Shown: positions 51,255 through 59,642, numbered from the stretch's first letter. The stretch is DNA of 64,000 bases from Pseudomonas sp. SL4(2022) (GCF_026625725.1 NZ_CP113060.1:3354001-3418000); one strand, 5' to 3'. The notes: generated by a model from the sequence alone, not told the origin. A program made the numbers and translations.

Positions 51255-51286
51255 GCCGTAACCCGGATGCAATCTGGGCTACGGAC
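51255..51286. repeat. Second REP-type unit
   Basis: AACCCGGATGCAATCTGGGCTACGG, a single copy of the unit seen as an inverted pair in the rnf operon at 11866-11948. Confidence 0.6.
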
Positions 51287-51342
51287 TGCGCCGTTTTGTG
51301 AGCGGCGCTTCAGCGGCGATCAAGTTTGGCATCAGCCGTGGG

Positions 51343-52959
51343 TCAAGCTTCTGCAATCCCCAGCATGTCGCGAATCACCGCCTCGGCCACGCGAATGCCA
51401 TCCACCCCGGCGGAGAGAATGCCGCCGGCGTAACCCGCGCCTTCGCCAGCCGGATACAAACCGCGCACGTTAAGGCTCTGCATATCCGCGCCACGGGTGA
51501 TGCGCAGCGGCGAGGAGGTGCGGGTTTCGATGCCAGTCAGCACCGCGTCATGCAGGTCAAAGCCTTTGATCTGCTTGCCGAAGGCCGGTAGCGCTTCGCG
51601 GATTGCCTCGATGGCAAAGTCCGGCAGCGCCAGAGCCAGGTCACCGAGCTTGATTCCGGGTTTGTACGAAGGCTCTACGCTGCCCAGTTCGGTAGAGGGC
51701 TTGCCGGCAATAAAGTCGCCAACCAGCTGTCCCGGTGCTTCGTAGCTGCTGCCGCCGAGCAGATAGGCCTGCGACTCCAAACGCTCCTGCAATTCAACAC
51801 CGGCCAGTGGGCCGCCTGGGTAATCCTGCTCTGGAGTGATGCCAACGACGATGCCGGCGTTGGCATTGCGCTCATTGCGCGAGTACTGGCTCATGCCGTT
51901 GGTCACCACGCGATTCGGCTCCGAGGTGGCCGCGACTACGGTGCCGCCAGGGCACATGCAGAAGCTGTACACCGAGCGGCCGTTTTTGGCGTGGTGCACC
52001 AATTTGTAATCGGCTGCGCCCAATTTCGGGTGGCCGGCGTATTTGCCCAGGCGGGCGCGGTCGATCAGGCCTTGCGGGTGCTCGATACGGAAGCCCACCG
52101 AGAACGGTTTGGCTTCCATAAAGACCTCGCGCTTGTGCAGCATGCGGAAGGTGTCACGCGAGCTGTGGCCCAGGGCCAGGATCACCTGGCGGCTGAGGAT
52201 CTGCTCGCCACTGTCGAGCACCACGCCCTTGAGCTGACCGTCTTCAATCAGTACATCACTGACGCGTTGCTGGAAGCGCACTTCGCCGCCCAGCGCCTTG
52301 ATTTCTTCGCGCATGGTGGCGACCACGCCGGTGAGGCGGAAGGTGCCGATATGTGGCTTGCTGACGTAGAGAATTTCCTCTGGTGCGCCGGCTTTGACGA
52401 ACTCCTGCAGCACCTTGCGCCCGTAATGTTTGGGGTCTTTGATCTGGCTGTACAGCTTGCCGTCGGAGAAGGTGCCGGCACCGCCTTCGCCGAATTGCAC
52501 GTTGGACTCGGGGTTAAGCACGTTCTTGCGCCACAGGCCCCAGGTGTCTTTGGTGCGCTGGCGCACTTCGGTGCCGCGTTCCAGCACGATGGGCTTGAGT
52601 CCGGCCTGGGCGAGAATCAGCGCGGCGAAAATCCCGCACGGGCCGAAACCGACTACCAGTGGACGCTCTGCGAGGTTCTCGGGCGCCATGCCAACTGGCT
52701 TGTAAGCGGTATCCGGGGTGACGCTGATATGCCGGTCATCGCTGAACGTGGCCAGCAGCGCCGCTTCATCGCGCAGCTCGCAGTCGAGGGTGTAGATAAA
52801 GTGCATTTCAGTGGATTTCTTGCGCGCATCGTAGCTGCGCTTGAACAAGGTGAAGTCGAGCAGCTCGCTGTCGGCAATCCCCAGGCGCTGGACGATGGCC
52901 GGGCGCAGGGCCTCGTCGGGATGATCGAGGGGCAGCTTGAGTTCGGTGATACGAAGCAT
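51343..52959 (-). CDS. FAD-dependent oxidoreductase
   Basis: A 538-residue soluble flavoprotein. The dinucleotide-binding motif is VVGFGPCGIFAALILAQAG near residue 100, after an N-terminal ~95-residue domain. GEGGAGTFSDGKLYS and the C-terminal YPAGEGAGYAGGILSAGVDGIRVAEA complete the FAD site. It belongs to the uncharacterised 'uncharacterized FAD-dependent dehydrogenase' (COG2509-like) group; substrate unknown. Confidence 0.85.
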   Translation of the reverse strand: MLRITELKLPLDHPDEALRPAIVQRLGIADSELLDFTLFKRSYDARKKSTEMHFIYTLDCELRDEAALLATFSDDRHISVTPDTAYKPVGMAPENLAERPLVVGFGPCGIFAALILAQAGLKPIVLERGTEVRQRTKDTWGLWRKNVLNPESNVQFGEGGAGTFSDGKLYSQIKDPKHYGRKVLQEFVKAGAPEEILYVSKPHIGTFRLTGVVATMREEIKALGGEVRFQQRVSDVLIEDGQLKGVVLDSGEQILSRQVILALGHSSRDTFRMLHKREVFMEAKPFSVGFRIEHPQGLIDRARLGKYAGHPKLGAADYKLVHHAKNGRSVYSFCMCPGGTVVAATSEPNRVVTNGMSQYSRNERNANAGIVVGITPEQDYPGGPLAGVELQERLESQAYLLGGSSYEAPGQLVGDFIAGKPSTELGSVEPSYKPGIKLGDLALALPDFAIEAIREALPAFGKQIKGFDLHDAVLTGIETRTSSPLRITRGADMQSLNVRGLYPAGEGAGYAGGILSAGVDGIRVAEAVIRDMLGIAEA

Positions 52960-53081
52960 GAGGGACGATCCACTTTCAGGGCCGGAGGCAACCCGGCAGC
53001 TTTTAAAAGGCGGCGATTATACGCCTGATCGGTGGTTAAAGGCCGCCACCGATCTCGGGCAGCGGCTTGGCATGCTGAGGG

Positions 53082-54089
53082 TTAGCGTGCTTCAGGTTTA
53101 ACCCAGGCCAGCATCACATCGAGCATGCGGTTGGCGAAGGCCCATTCGTTGTCATACCAGGCCAAGACCTTGACCAGATCGCCCTGTACGCGGGTGTGGC
53201 TGAGGTCGACCACGCAGGACACCGGGTAACCATTGAAGTCGCTGGACACCAGTGCCAGCTCGTTGCACTCCATGACTCCAGGCGGTAACTGCAAGGCACC
53301 GGCTTGTAGCGCGACGTTGATCGCTTCACGGCTGGTCGGGCGTTCGCTGGTAAACGTCAGGTCGACCAGCGAGACGTTGGGGGTCGGTACGCGTATCGAC
53401 AGGCCATCCAGGCGGCCAGCCAGCTCCGGCATGACCAGGCCGATGGCCTTGGCCGCGCCGGTGCTGGTGGGGATCATCGACAGGGCGGCGGCGCGGGCGC
53501 GATAGAGGTCGCTGTGGGTCTTGTCCAGCAGGTTCTGGTCATTGGTGTAGGAATGGATGGTGTTCACCAGCCCCTGACGAATGCCCACGGCCTCGTGCAG
53601 CACCTTGGCCATCGGCGCCAGGCAGTTGGTGGTGCAGGAGGCGTTGGACACGATCTGCTGATCCCCCAGCAGTTGGTGATTAACGCCGTAGACCACAGTC
53701 AGGTCAGCGCTGTCCAGCGGGTGTGAAAGCAGCACACGTGGGCTACCGGCGCTGATGTGCTGTTCGACCTGTTCGCGCTTCTTCAACTTGCCAGTGCATT
53801 CGAGCACCAGATCCACTGCTTGCTCACGCCAGGGTAAGTGTGTCACTTCGCGCTCGCGCAGCAGCTGGATCGGATGACCGTCTACCCGCAAGGTGTCGCC
53901 GTCCAGGCTGATCTGCCCAGGAAAGCGGCCGAACGTGGAGTCGAAGCGGGTGAGGTGGGCGAGGGTGCTTTGCTCACCCAGGTCATTGATGGCGGTGAGG
54001 TGGATCTGCTGCTGCAGTTTGCGCTCGAACAACGCGCGCACCAGGCAACGACCGATACGTCCATATCCATTGATGGCAATGCGCAGCAT
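53082..54089 (-). CDS. Type I glyceraldehyde-3-phosphate dehydrogenase family protein
   Basis: A 335-residue NAD-dependent dehydrogenase with INGYGRIGRCLVRAL (Rossmann), the catalytic SNASCTTNCLAP, and YDNEWAFANRMLD at the C terminus. The early RFDSTFGRFPG is shared by GAPDH and erythrose-4-phosphate dehydrogenase (Epd), and the two cannot be separated safely here. Context (flavoprotein and lipoprotein neighbours) does not help. It is single-gene and diverges from nothing obvious. Confidence 0.88.
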   Translation of the reverse strand: MLRIAINGYGRIGRCLVRALFERKLQQQIHLTAINDLGEQSTLAHLTRFDSTFGRFPGQISLDGDTLRVDGHPIQLLREREVTHLPWREQAVDLVLECTGKLKKREQVEQHISAGSPRVLLSHPLDSADLTVVYGVNHQLLGDQQIVSNASCTTNCLAPMAKVLHEAVGIRQGLVNTIHSYTNDQNLLDKTHSDLYRARAAALSMIPTSTGAAKAIGLVMPELAGRLDGLSIRVPTPNVSLVDLTFTSERPTSREAINVALQAGALQLPPGVMECNELALVSSDFNGYPVSCVVDLSHTRVQGDLVKVLAWYDNEWAFANRMLDVMLAWVKPEAR

Positions 54090-54185
54090 AGTGATCTTCC
54101 TTTGGCTGACTTCCCTCTCAGCTTAGGTCAATTGCCTGTCAGGTAACTGATCTATCTCAGCTCACTGCGCATTGATGTGGTGTGG

Positions 54186-54857
54186 TTAGTCGTTACGTGC
54201 GCCGCCCAGGTAGCCGCAGCCGCGCAGGATTTGACCGTTGAGGCGCAACTCGGCACTCAGGTGCTGGATGGCGCCACTCATGCTGTCGACACAGCGTTGT
54301 TTGGCTACCCAGAGTTCAAGGCGCTGGCCATTGGCCTCGCTGCTCAGGTTCAGCCGGCCTTCCGGCAGTTGTTCTTCCAGATAGGGCAGCGCCTGAGGCT
54401 CTTGTCCCGGGCGGTGCAGGACCAGTCCCTGGTTACTCACCGCAATGCTCCAGTCCGGTTCATGGCCGCTGGCACGCAGCAGGGTGCGGGCAAAGTTGAT
54501 GTCCTTACAGCCATGCCCTTCGGCCTGCAAGCGATACACCTGGCTGGGGAGAAATTTGCCGTCGACATCTTTCTGGGAGCTGGCCTGCAACTGCCCACGC
54601 ATATCGACATACAAGCTGCTAGGGCCGTTAGCCAGAAGGCCGACCGCATCGCGGCTCAATCCACTTGCTCCGGCATCCTCAACCACAAACTGGCGCTGCT
54701 CCTGGCAGGGGCGAAAGCGCAGTTGTCCGGCGTTCAGGCTCAGCTCACCCTGCAGACGGCTCTGTGTGGGCGCGGTTTCAGTGGGTTTGTCGGTAAACAC
54801 CTGGCAACTGGCGAGTAGTGGCAGCAAGGCAAGGCAGAACGGACGGCTGAAACGCAT
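54186..54857 (-). CDS. Lipoprotein of the COG3650 type
   Basis: A 223-residue lipoprotein: lipobox LLASC (Cys18), then two beta-rich modules (GELSLNAGQLRFRPCQEQRQF; GHEPDWSIAVSNQGLVLHRPG) with conserved cysteines (CKDINFARTLLRASGHEP; QRCVDSMSGA). GGAG is placed before ATG 54857. Function unknown. It is the last gene before the integron array. Confidence 0.72.
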   Translation of the reverse strand: MRFSRPFCLALLPLLASCQVFTDKPTETAPTQSRLQGELSLNAGQLRFRPCQEQRQFVVEDAGASGLSRDAVGLLANGPSSLYVDMRGQLQASSQKDVDGKFLPSQVYRLQAEGHGCKDINFARTLLRASGHEPDWSIAVSNQGLVLHRPGQEPQALPYLEEQLPEGRLNLSSEANGQRLELWVAKQRCVDSMSGAIQHLSAELRLNGQILRGCGYLGGARND

Positions 54858-55274
54858 CGTGACACTCCTGAAAAGTGCGCTCACGTTACCTAGGCACCTG
54901 AATGATCACAAGGGGAATGGAGGAGCAATTGAGCGGATTATGGTTGAGAAAAATCAGTGGTATAACCAGTCAGTAATTAGCCGTTCATGGTTTAAATAAT
55001 AACGAAAACTGAATGCTGGGTTGCACCGAAATAGTTGCTGGCAAACTTTAATAGGTTGCCGGCCTGGTATTAACATGCAGGCAAAGCGCTGTGGCCGATG
55101 AAGAATTGCGAGTATCGACCCAGAAGAGAACGGATGTCAGTCATATAACGAGCCGAAACCAAATGAACTCAGATAATTTGTAAAAGCAAAGGGCTGACTT
55201 GGATGTTGCGATTTTGTGTCCTGCACATATTTTTATGCTTCCTTACATCTTAAGTCCGCTGATTTTATAGCCGC
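54858..55274. other. Gene-poor junction between host chromosome and integron array
   Basis: About 417 bases with no convincing gene. Base composition falls here from GC-rich to AT-rich (for example AAATAATAACGAAAACTG near 54995), so the array border is probably inside this stretch. It may be a decayed cassette whose attC is no longer recognisable. Confidence 0.5.
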
Positions 55275-55340
55275 TTCTAACGTTTGGCTAAGGGGGCACG
55301 TTCAGTGAGCACAGCGAACAGTTCGAACCAGTTGTTACGT
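55275..55340 (-). repeat. attC site 1 (most distal, shortened)
   Basis: TTCTAAC...GTTACGT, 66 bases. Keeps the GTTTGGCTAAGG and TCGAACCAGTTG arms but has lost the central GGGC/GCCC hairpin. Belongs to the VOC cassette, whose stop codon overlaps it. Confidence 0.75.
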
Positions 55341-55700
55341 GCTTGCGGGCTCATTAAATAGCACTTTATTTGAAAACGGGTCCGTAACGGTAAAACAACG
55401 ATCACCCCATGGGGCCTGCTCAATTTCTGGCTTATTGTACTTATACGGCCGGGAGGTTACCTCATGATAAAGAGTTTCAATGTCACTTACGTTGACAAAA
55501 ACCTTACTGCCTGGCGTGCAATCACCTGAGTGCTCGCTGAGATGGAAAACAAGATTTCCTTTTGACACCTGCATGTATATCGGAAAATTTTCCTCAAAGC
55601 GATGTTCCCAATCGAGGTTCATACCCAAAAAGTCGAGGTAGAACTCTTTCGCTTTACCTTCATCGAAAATCCGCAAAATGGGTATTGTTTGAAATTCCAT
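55335..55700 (-). CDS. Cassette gene: VOC/glyoxalase-superfamily protein (bleomycin-resistance-like)
   Basis: A 121-residue VOC-fold protein starting at 55700 (MEFQTIPILRIFDEGKAKEFY), with AAGGATC 7 bases upstream; the frame is open upstream but lacks a better site. IFDEGKAKEFYLDFLGMNLDWEHRF and HLSEHSGDCTPGS resemble the bleomycin/glutathione-transferase branch, as does PWGDRCFTVTDPFSNKVLF. It could bind and sequester a small toxic compound; resistance is a guess. TAA lies inside attC site 1. Confidence 0.82.
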   Translation of the reverse strand: MEFQTIPILRIFDEGKAKEFYLDFLGMNLDWEHRFEENFPIYMQVSKGNLVFHLSEHSGDCTPGSKVFVNVSDIETLYHEVTSRPYKYNKPEIEQAPWGDRCFTVTDPFSNKVLFNEPAST

Positions 55701-55782
55701 GATTGATCCTTGATTGTACATAGGGCCGAATTCAGCGGTGGTTTTTAAATTGTGGTTTATGGGATGCATTTGCGCAGCAAAA

Positions 55783-55847
55783 ACATAAAGCTGAGAACTA
55801 AAAGCTGTCCAGTCACGAAGTCGCGATACTGGAGCGACTTGTTATGT
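55783..55847 (-). repeat. attC-like site 2 (divergent, damaged core)
   Basis: ACATAAA...GTTATGT, 65 bases, with an internal perfect repeat AAGTCGC / GCGACTT and TCCAGT / ACTGGA. The left core ends AAA where AAC is invariant. Different family from the main attC type. Confidence 0.5.
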
Positions 55848-55900
55848 GTTTTTAGAAGAAGCTTAACTAATTTTTATAAATAAACGGTTGATGAGTCTGG

Positions 55901-56266
55901 TTATTCAGCTATCTGTTTTTTTGTAAAAAATATAACAAGTGGAGTGGCAATAACCAAAAACAATATTTGATAGAGAGGTATAAATATGAAGGCGAGGCCG
56001 CCTTGTGCGTCTGGGTGATAATATGATATGTCAACCATGCAAGCTATACCTATCCCGCCAGCCACTAGCTCTAACAGAGTAATGGTTTTTAAAAAGGTGA
56101 CGTTTTTATTTACAAATGCAAGAAATAAAACATAAAGCCAAGGGGAAATTCCCCACAGGCTAAAATATACCGCCTCCAAAGAAAAAAGTTTATTTATCAT
56201 GCTAAGAATTAAAAATAGAACAACGCTAATAATTAGCGCAGACAGCAAATAACATAATTTTCTCAT
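55901..56266 (-). CDS. Cassette gene: four-helix membrane protein
   Basis: A 121-residue hydrophobic protein with four predicted helices (YLLSALIISVVLFLILSMI; AVYFSLWGISPWLYVLFLAF; ITLLELVAGGIGIACMV; FIPLYQILFLVIATPLVIFF) and a lysine-rich end. Not recognised. The start ATG lies about 10 bases inside the core site of attC 3 with no ribosome site. Its stop is ~54 bases from attC-like site 2, unlike most neighbours. Confidence 0.68.
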   Translation of the reverse strand: MRKLCYLLSALIISVVLFLILSMINKLFSLEAVYFSLWGISPWLYVLFLAFVNKNVTFLKTITLLELVAGGIGIACMVDISYYHPDAQGGLAFIFIPLYQILFLVIATPLVIFFTKKQIAE

Positions 56267-56392
56267 TCTGGCCCCACATAACGCTTGATTAAGGAGTGGG
56301 CTTAGCCCGTCCCAGTGAGTGCTGTAATGGACTCTCCCCGCACCACAGTTCTATACCCAGAGCCGTGGTGACTGAACAAAGGGCGAGGCGCG

Positions 56393-57435
56393 ATGAAGCG
56401 AATTGCAGTTGATCTGGCCAAGTCCATTTACCACGTTGCCAGAGTGTCCGTTCCGGCCAGGTGGTGCAGCGCAAGCGGCTGAACCGAGAGGCATTATAGG
56501 CGATAGATACAGGAGCAGGCCGAACCGGTCGAGTGGGTGATGGAGGCCTGTGGTACAGCCCACTACTGGGGGCGCGTAGCGCAGTCCTTGGGGCATCGGG
56601 TGAAGTTGATCCGTGCGCGCTATGTGCGGCCCTATCGCCGGCGCAACAAGACCGACCGTACGACTGCGACGCAATACTGGAAGCGGCGCGCTGCAAGGAT
56701 ATCTATCCCGTCCCGGTGAACCCCCACGAGCATCAACTGCTGCAGCAACTGCACGGGCTGCGCGAGACCTGGAAGAAAAGCCGCACCCAGCGTATCAACT
56801 TGTTGCGCGGCATCCTGCGCGAGGCGGGTATCGAAGCCCCAGCATCGACAGCGGTTTCTATCCGTGCCGCCCACGCGTTGGTTGACCGCCCAGAATTGGC
56901 CCCCTTGCGGCATCAACTGCATATCGATCTGGCGGAAATCAACCTGTAAGAACCATGCATGGTCGAGTGCGAGCAGCAGCTCAAACGTTGGCACGCTGAC
57001 GATGAAATCGTGCGCAAGCTGGATGAAGTCAGCGGTATTGGCCTGCTGATGGCCGGCGCCCTGACAGCGGCTGTCGGCAAGCCGGAGCGCTTTGCCAGTG
57101 GCCGCCAGCTGAGCGCCTGGCTGGGCATGACACCGCGTGAGTTCAGCAGCGGCGACCGCCGCAAGCTCAGTCATATCAGCCGACAGGGCAACGTCTATGT
57201 ACGCACCCTGTTGATCCATGGTTCCCGAGCGGCCTTGCTGGCGGCGCAGCGCTGCCAGGCACGCCCGCCGGAGAAACTGACCGAGTTACAACGCTGGGCA
57301 GTCGAAACGGCAGCCCGTATTGGCCACAACAAAGCGACTGTGGCGCTGGCCAACAAATTGGTCAGGATCTGCTGGGCGGTGTGGTGCCATGAGCGGCGTT
57401 TCAATGGCACTTGGCAGAGCACAAAGCCCGTCTGA
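56393..57435 (+). pseudogene. Transposase, IS110 family (IS1111 group), multiply disrupted
   Basis: Joined over three frames, the protein reads MKRIAVDLAKSIYHVA, SVRSGQVVQRKRLNREA, IQEQAEPVEWVMEACGTAHYW, DAILEAARCKDIYPVPVNPH and a C-terminal half with VSGIGLLMAGALTAAVGK and SHISRQGNVYVRTLL (Transposase_20, catalytic serine region). Lesions: a base lost near 56441, frame restored near 56497, TAG at 56504 where Tyr is expected, a base lost near 56662 in the DEDD motif, and TAA at 56947. Inactive. Confidence 0.9.
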
Positions 57436-57681
57436 CGCCGGGGGTAATCAGAAGGGAGTGATGGTTTTCTTGTGGTTGCGGTGAGCAGCACTGTCGGAAC
57501 AGGCGAGTCCTGCAGCGGAATAAGGCCGATAACAATCATGATCCGCATGATCGATTGAACGCTTGGCCCCCGCTGCGCGAACTACAGAATGGCCAGGGCG
57601 GAACAGCCCAAAACAGGCCGCATATACGAATGCAACCGCGCTGACGACAAGTGCAAAAGAAAAGCTTTGCTCACTACTTGA
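57436..57681 (+). ncRNA. IS right-end non-coding region, candidate seekRNA/bridge RNA locus
   Basis: About 245 bases between the transposase stop and the right inverted repeat hold no gene. In IS1111-group elements the guide RNA that chooses target and donor DNA is encoded downstream of the transposase, so this is where it would lie. I did not fold it, and no guide match to attC was proven; the element is decayed, so expression is unlikely. Confidence 0.35.
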
Positions 57682-57704
57682 GGGGAGATTCCATATACGC
57701 ATTG

Positions 57705-58067
57705 TTATGTTGCATTGCGCTGTTGGCTTTTTCTGTGAGCTAGGCAACCGCCTATATAGGCTAAAATCATAGCTAAGCCAACACTTGACCAGAGTCTGAT
57801 TTTTGCCGCTACCTCTACTTTTGCGTAAGCCTCTGGAGGTACTTTTTTGAGCAGGGTGAGAAGTTTTGTATCTAGTTCTTCTCTGCTGGTTAGGTTGCTG
57901 CGAATAGCTTCATATTCGGATGAAAGATCACCGGAAAAGAAAACGTGATCCATATACTTTTGATAAGCCATTTTCATTAGCCCGTCAGCGCAAAAGAAAG
58001 CAAAACTGAGAGTGATGAAAATTATTGCTGTAGTTATTTTTTGCTTTGATGGCTTAAGTAGATTCAT
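57705..58067 (-). CDS. Cassette gene: two-helix membrane protein
   Basis: A 120-residue protein with an N-terminal helix (TTAIIFITLSFAFFCADGLM), a ~60-residue extracytoplasmic segment (SSEYEAIRSNLTSREELDTKL) and a C-terminal helix (LWSSVGLAMILAYIGGCLA). Not recognised. The stop TAA overlaps the right half of split attC site 3. No ribosome site is evident; the ATG lies ~10 bases after the core site. Confidence 0.7.
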   Translation of the reverse strand: MNLLKPSKQKITTAIIFITLSFAFFCADGLMKMAYQKYMDHVFFSGDLSSEYEAIRSNLTSREELDTKLLTLLKKVPPEAYAKVEVAAKIRLWSSVGLAMILAYIGGCLAHRKSQQRNAT

Positions 58068-58077
58068 TGATTATGCT

Positions 58078-58153
58078 ACATAACGTTTGGTTAAGGGGCG
58101 GGCTTTAGCCCGTCCCAGCGAGCGAAGCGAACGGTTTGAACCAGTTGTTAAGA
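58078..58153 (-). repeat. attC site 4 (type I)
   Basis: ACATAAC...GTTAAGA, 76 bases, arms GTTTGGTTAAGG / TTGAACCAGTTG and centre GGGC-TTTA-GCCC. Belongs to the phosphatase cassette. Confidence 0.9.
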
Positions 58154-58165
58154 GGAGCTAAGCAC

Positions 58166-58492
58166 TTAAAGGCCAAGGCAACCACCCACAGAATCCTCCA
58201 AAATCTCTACGAGCTCGGGATCCATGTATTTGTACTCGTCTGGGATTTCCAGCACATGAATAGGCTTGTGATCTAGAAGACGAGTAAATTCCGCAACTAA
58301 CCTGTTCTTATGCTTCTGCTCCATGACAATAATGACATCAGCCCAGCGGATGTCCGCTGGGCCTACTGTTTTTCGAGCATTTGGGCTTGTACCCGCAGAC
58401 CGAACACTGATATCTGGGTGTTTACGCCAGACTGTTTCAGCTGTGGGGCTTCGCCACTGATTGCGACTACAGATAAACAGCACATTTTTCAT
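58166..58492 (-). CDS. Cassette gene: low-molecular-weight tyrosine-phosphatase-like protein
   Basis: A 108-residue protein with the P-loop C-x5-R-S in FICSRNQWRSPTAE (Cys8, Arg14) and an IPDEYKYMDPEL segment with the general-acid type aspartate. It fits the short COG4551-type predicted protein tyrosine phosphatases. It follows a small basic protein gene by 4 bases in the same cassette, so the two are probably co-translated. Substrate unknown. Confidence 0.82.
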   Translation of the reverse strand: MKNVLFICSRNQWRSPTAETVWRKHPDISVRSAGTSPNARKTVGPADIRWADVIIVMEQKHKNRLVAEFTRLLDHKPIHVLEIPDEYKYMDPELVEILEDSVGGCLGL

Positions 58493-58496
58493 GGTT

Positions 58497-58718
58497 CTAT
58501 TTGTCTTCCAAAGGCTGCTCGTTGTCCAGAATCTGACGCGATGTCTTTATCGGATAGTCTATTCCTAGTTGCTTTGCTCGAATGAGTTTCTCCGACCGTA
58601 TGTACATCAGTTTCCAGTTCTTCTCATGCTTTTCTTTGGAGTCTTGAGATTGACCGCTTGTTTTAGATTTCATTTTTGTTTTAAAACGCCTCCAAGCTCG
58701 ATTTCTTTCTTTGTTCAT
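58497..58718 (-). CDS. Cassette gene: small basic protein
   Basis: A 73-residue Lys/Arg-rich protein (RNRAWRRFKTKMKSKTSGQSQ) with a C-terminal helical segment (EKLIRAKQLGIDYPIKTSRQ). Unknown. Unlike most cassette genes here it has a clear ribosome site (GAGGAAGAGCA before ATG). It is the upstream half of a two-gene cassette with the phosphatase-like gene. Confidence 0.7.
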   Translation of the reverse strand: MNKERNRAWRRFKTKMKSKTSGQSQDSKEKHEKNWKLMYIRSEKLIRAKQLGIDYPIKTSRQILDNEQPLEDK

Positions 58719-58794
58719 TGCTCTTCCTCATTCCTTTATCGGGTTCAGCAGTCGCGATAATACGGAGAGGAATTCACTACGATTTTCGTGCGCC

Positions 58795-58871
58795 CCTTAA
58801 CGATTAAGCTAAGGGGCCGGCTTTAGTCGGTCCCAGCGAACGAAGTGAGCGATTTGAGCGCATTATTAGAG
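58795..58871 (-). repeat. attC site 5 (type II, damaged core)
   Basis: CCTTAAC...ATTAGAG, 77 bases, arms GATTAAGCTAAGG / TTGAGCGCATT. The right core reads ATT where GTT is expected (58865). Confidence 0.85.
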
Positions 58872-59321
58872 GCCGTGTCGCTCAATAATTAGCGTGCTGT
58901 AGACATCGCTGAGAACAAATGGATTCCCCATTCCTGATTTCAGCCTCCATTCACTGCCGGTCTTTGTAACGGTAAATGTTTTTTTCAGAAAACCGCCGCT
59001 AGGGTGTTTTTCAATTTGCTGACCTTGAATATTGCTTGTATTTAAAAGCTCATAAGTTACCGTTGAAACACATACTGTAGGGCGACAAATGGGATCAGAG
59101 AACGCGTATGAAGTTATAACTGTCATCATGTCATACCCAGATTCATCATAGAACTCACTGACATCTAAGTAGGTTTTTACATAGTTTTTCCAGTCACTAC
59201 CACCAAGCCGATAGCCAGCCGCGTCATATTTTAAATATTCTGCCACCGCTTGTTCAGGCGTTTCCCAAGCCCAAGCATTGAAAGTTAAACAAGCTGCTAG
59301 GGTGAACACGATAACTCGCAT
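58866..59321 (-). CDS. Cassette gene: exported protein of unknown function
   Basis: A 151-residue protein with a signal peptide (VIVFTLAACLTFNAWA, cleavage likely before WE). The mature part begins TPEQAVAEYLKYDAAGYRLGG and has two cysteines close together (DPICRPTVCVSTV), possibly a disulfide. Size and order of elements suggest an NTF2-like fold, but this is weak. ATG is ~10 bases inside the core with no ribosome site; TAA overlaps attC 5. Confidence 0.72.
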   Translation of the reverse strand: MRVIVFTLAACLTFNAWAWETPEQAVAEYLKYDAAGYRLGGSDWKNYVKTYLDVSEFYDESGYDMMTVITSYAFSDPICRPTVCVSTVTYELLNTSNIQGQQIEKHPSGGFLKKTFTVTKTGSEWRLKSGMGNPFVLSDVYSTLIIERHGL

Positions 59322-59326
59322 AAGGC

Positions 59327-59402
59327 CTCTAACGTTTGGTTAAGGGGCGGGCTTTAGCCCGTCCCAGCGAGCACAGCGAGCGATTTGAACCAATTGTTAG
59401 AC
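59327..59402 (-). repeat. attC site 6 (type I)
   Basis: CTCTAAC...GTTAGAC, 76 bases, consensus type I. 3' end of repeated cassette copy 1. Confidence 0.9.
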
Positions 59403-59557
59403 GCTCGGATGTACGCATAATTTGAAGCACCGTATTCCTGCTTGTAACGCGTTACGCGAAATACCTGGCGAAACGCGATAAATCCAATGTTTCGATATTG
59501 CTGGCAAACCGCAATCTCAACGTGCCCCGATGGTGGCGGCGATGGTTCAGTAAACAC
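59354..59557 (-). CDS. Repeated cassette, copy 1: small hypothetical ORF reading into attC
   Basis: A 67-codon frame from a GTG: MFTEPSPPPSGHVEIAV, RNIGFIAFRQVFRVTRYKQE, then ASNNWFKSLAVLAGTG, whose last ~16 residues are encoded by the attC site itself. The cassette (59397-59646) recurs at 60053-60301 and 63428-63677. The frame is intact in copies 1 and 3, broken in copy 2. No ribosome site; translation is uncertain, and the cassette might act as DNA or RNA instead. Confidence 0.45.
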   Translation of the reverse strand: MFTEPSPPPSGHVEIAVCQQYRNIGFIAFRQVFRVTRYKQEYGASNYAYIRASNNWFKSLAVLAGTG

Positions 59558-59642
59558 AAAATTTTAAACTGTGTGAAGCCTAAAGCATTGGAGCGATATT
59601 GCTGATGTACGCGATTAAAAACCAAACAAGCTGAAAGCGATT

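Larger units (their letters stand above)
56320..57697 (+). mobile_element. Decayed IS110/IS1111-type insertion sequence inside an attC site
   Basis: Subterminal inverted repeats ATGGACTCTCCCC (56327-56339) and GGGGAGATTCCAT (57682-57694) match at 12 of 13 positions. Between them lie an inactive IS110-family transposase and a ~245-base non-coding right end. IS1111-attC elements are known to insert into attC sites in one orientation and to have inverted repeats slightly inside the ends. Exact ends are uncertain by a few bases. Confidence 0.85.
56276..57710 (-). repeat. attC site 3, split by an insertion sequence
   Basis: The left part is ACATAAC...GCTTGATTAAGGAGTGGG, then GCCCGTCCCAGTGAGTGCTG, up to about 56323; the right part is about 57698-57710 (CGCATTGTTATGT). 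The ~1.38 kb between is an IS. Joined, the two parts make a site of ~64-66 bases. Confidence 0.75.

Noticed and set aside
57448..57747. Minus-strand 99-codon frame over the IS right end
   Set aside because: It crosses the inverted repeat and attC junction; composition does not look coding.
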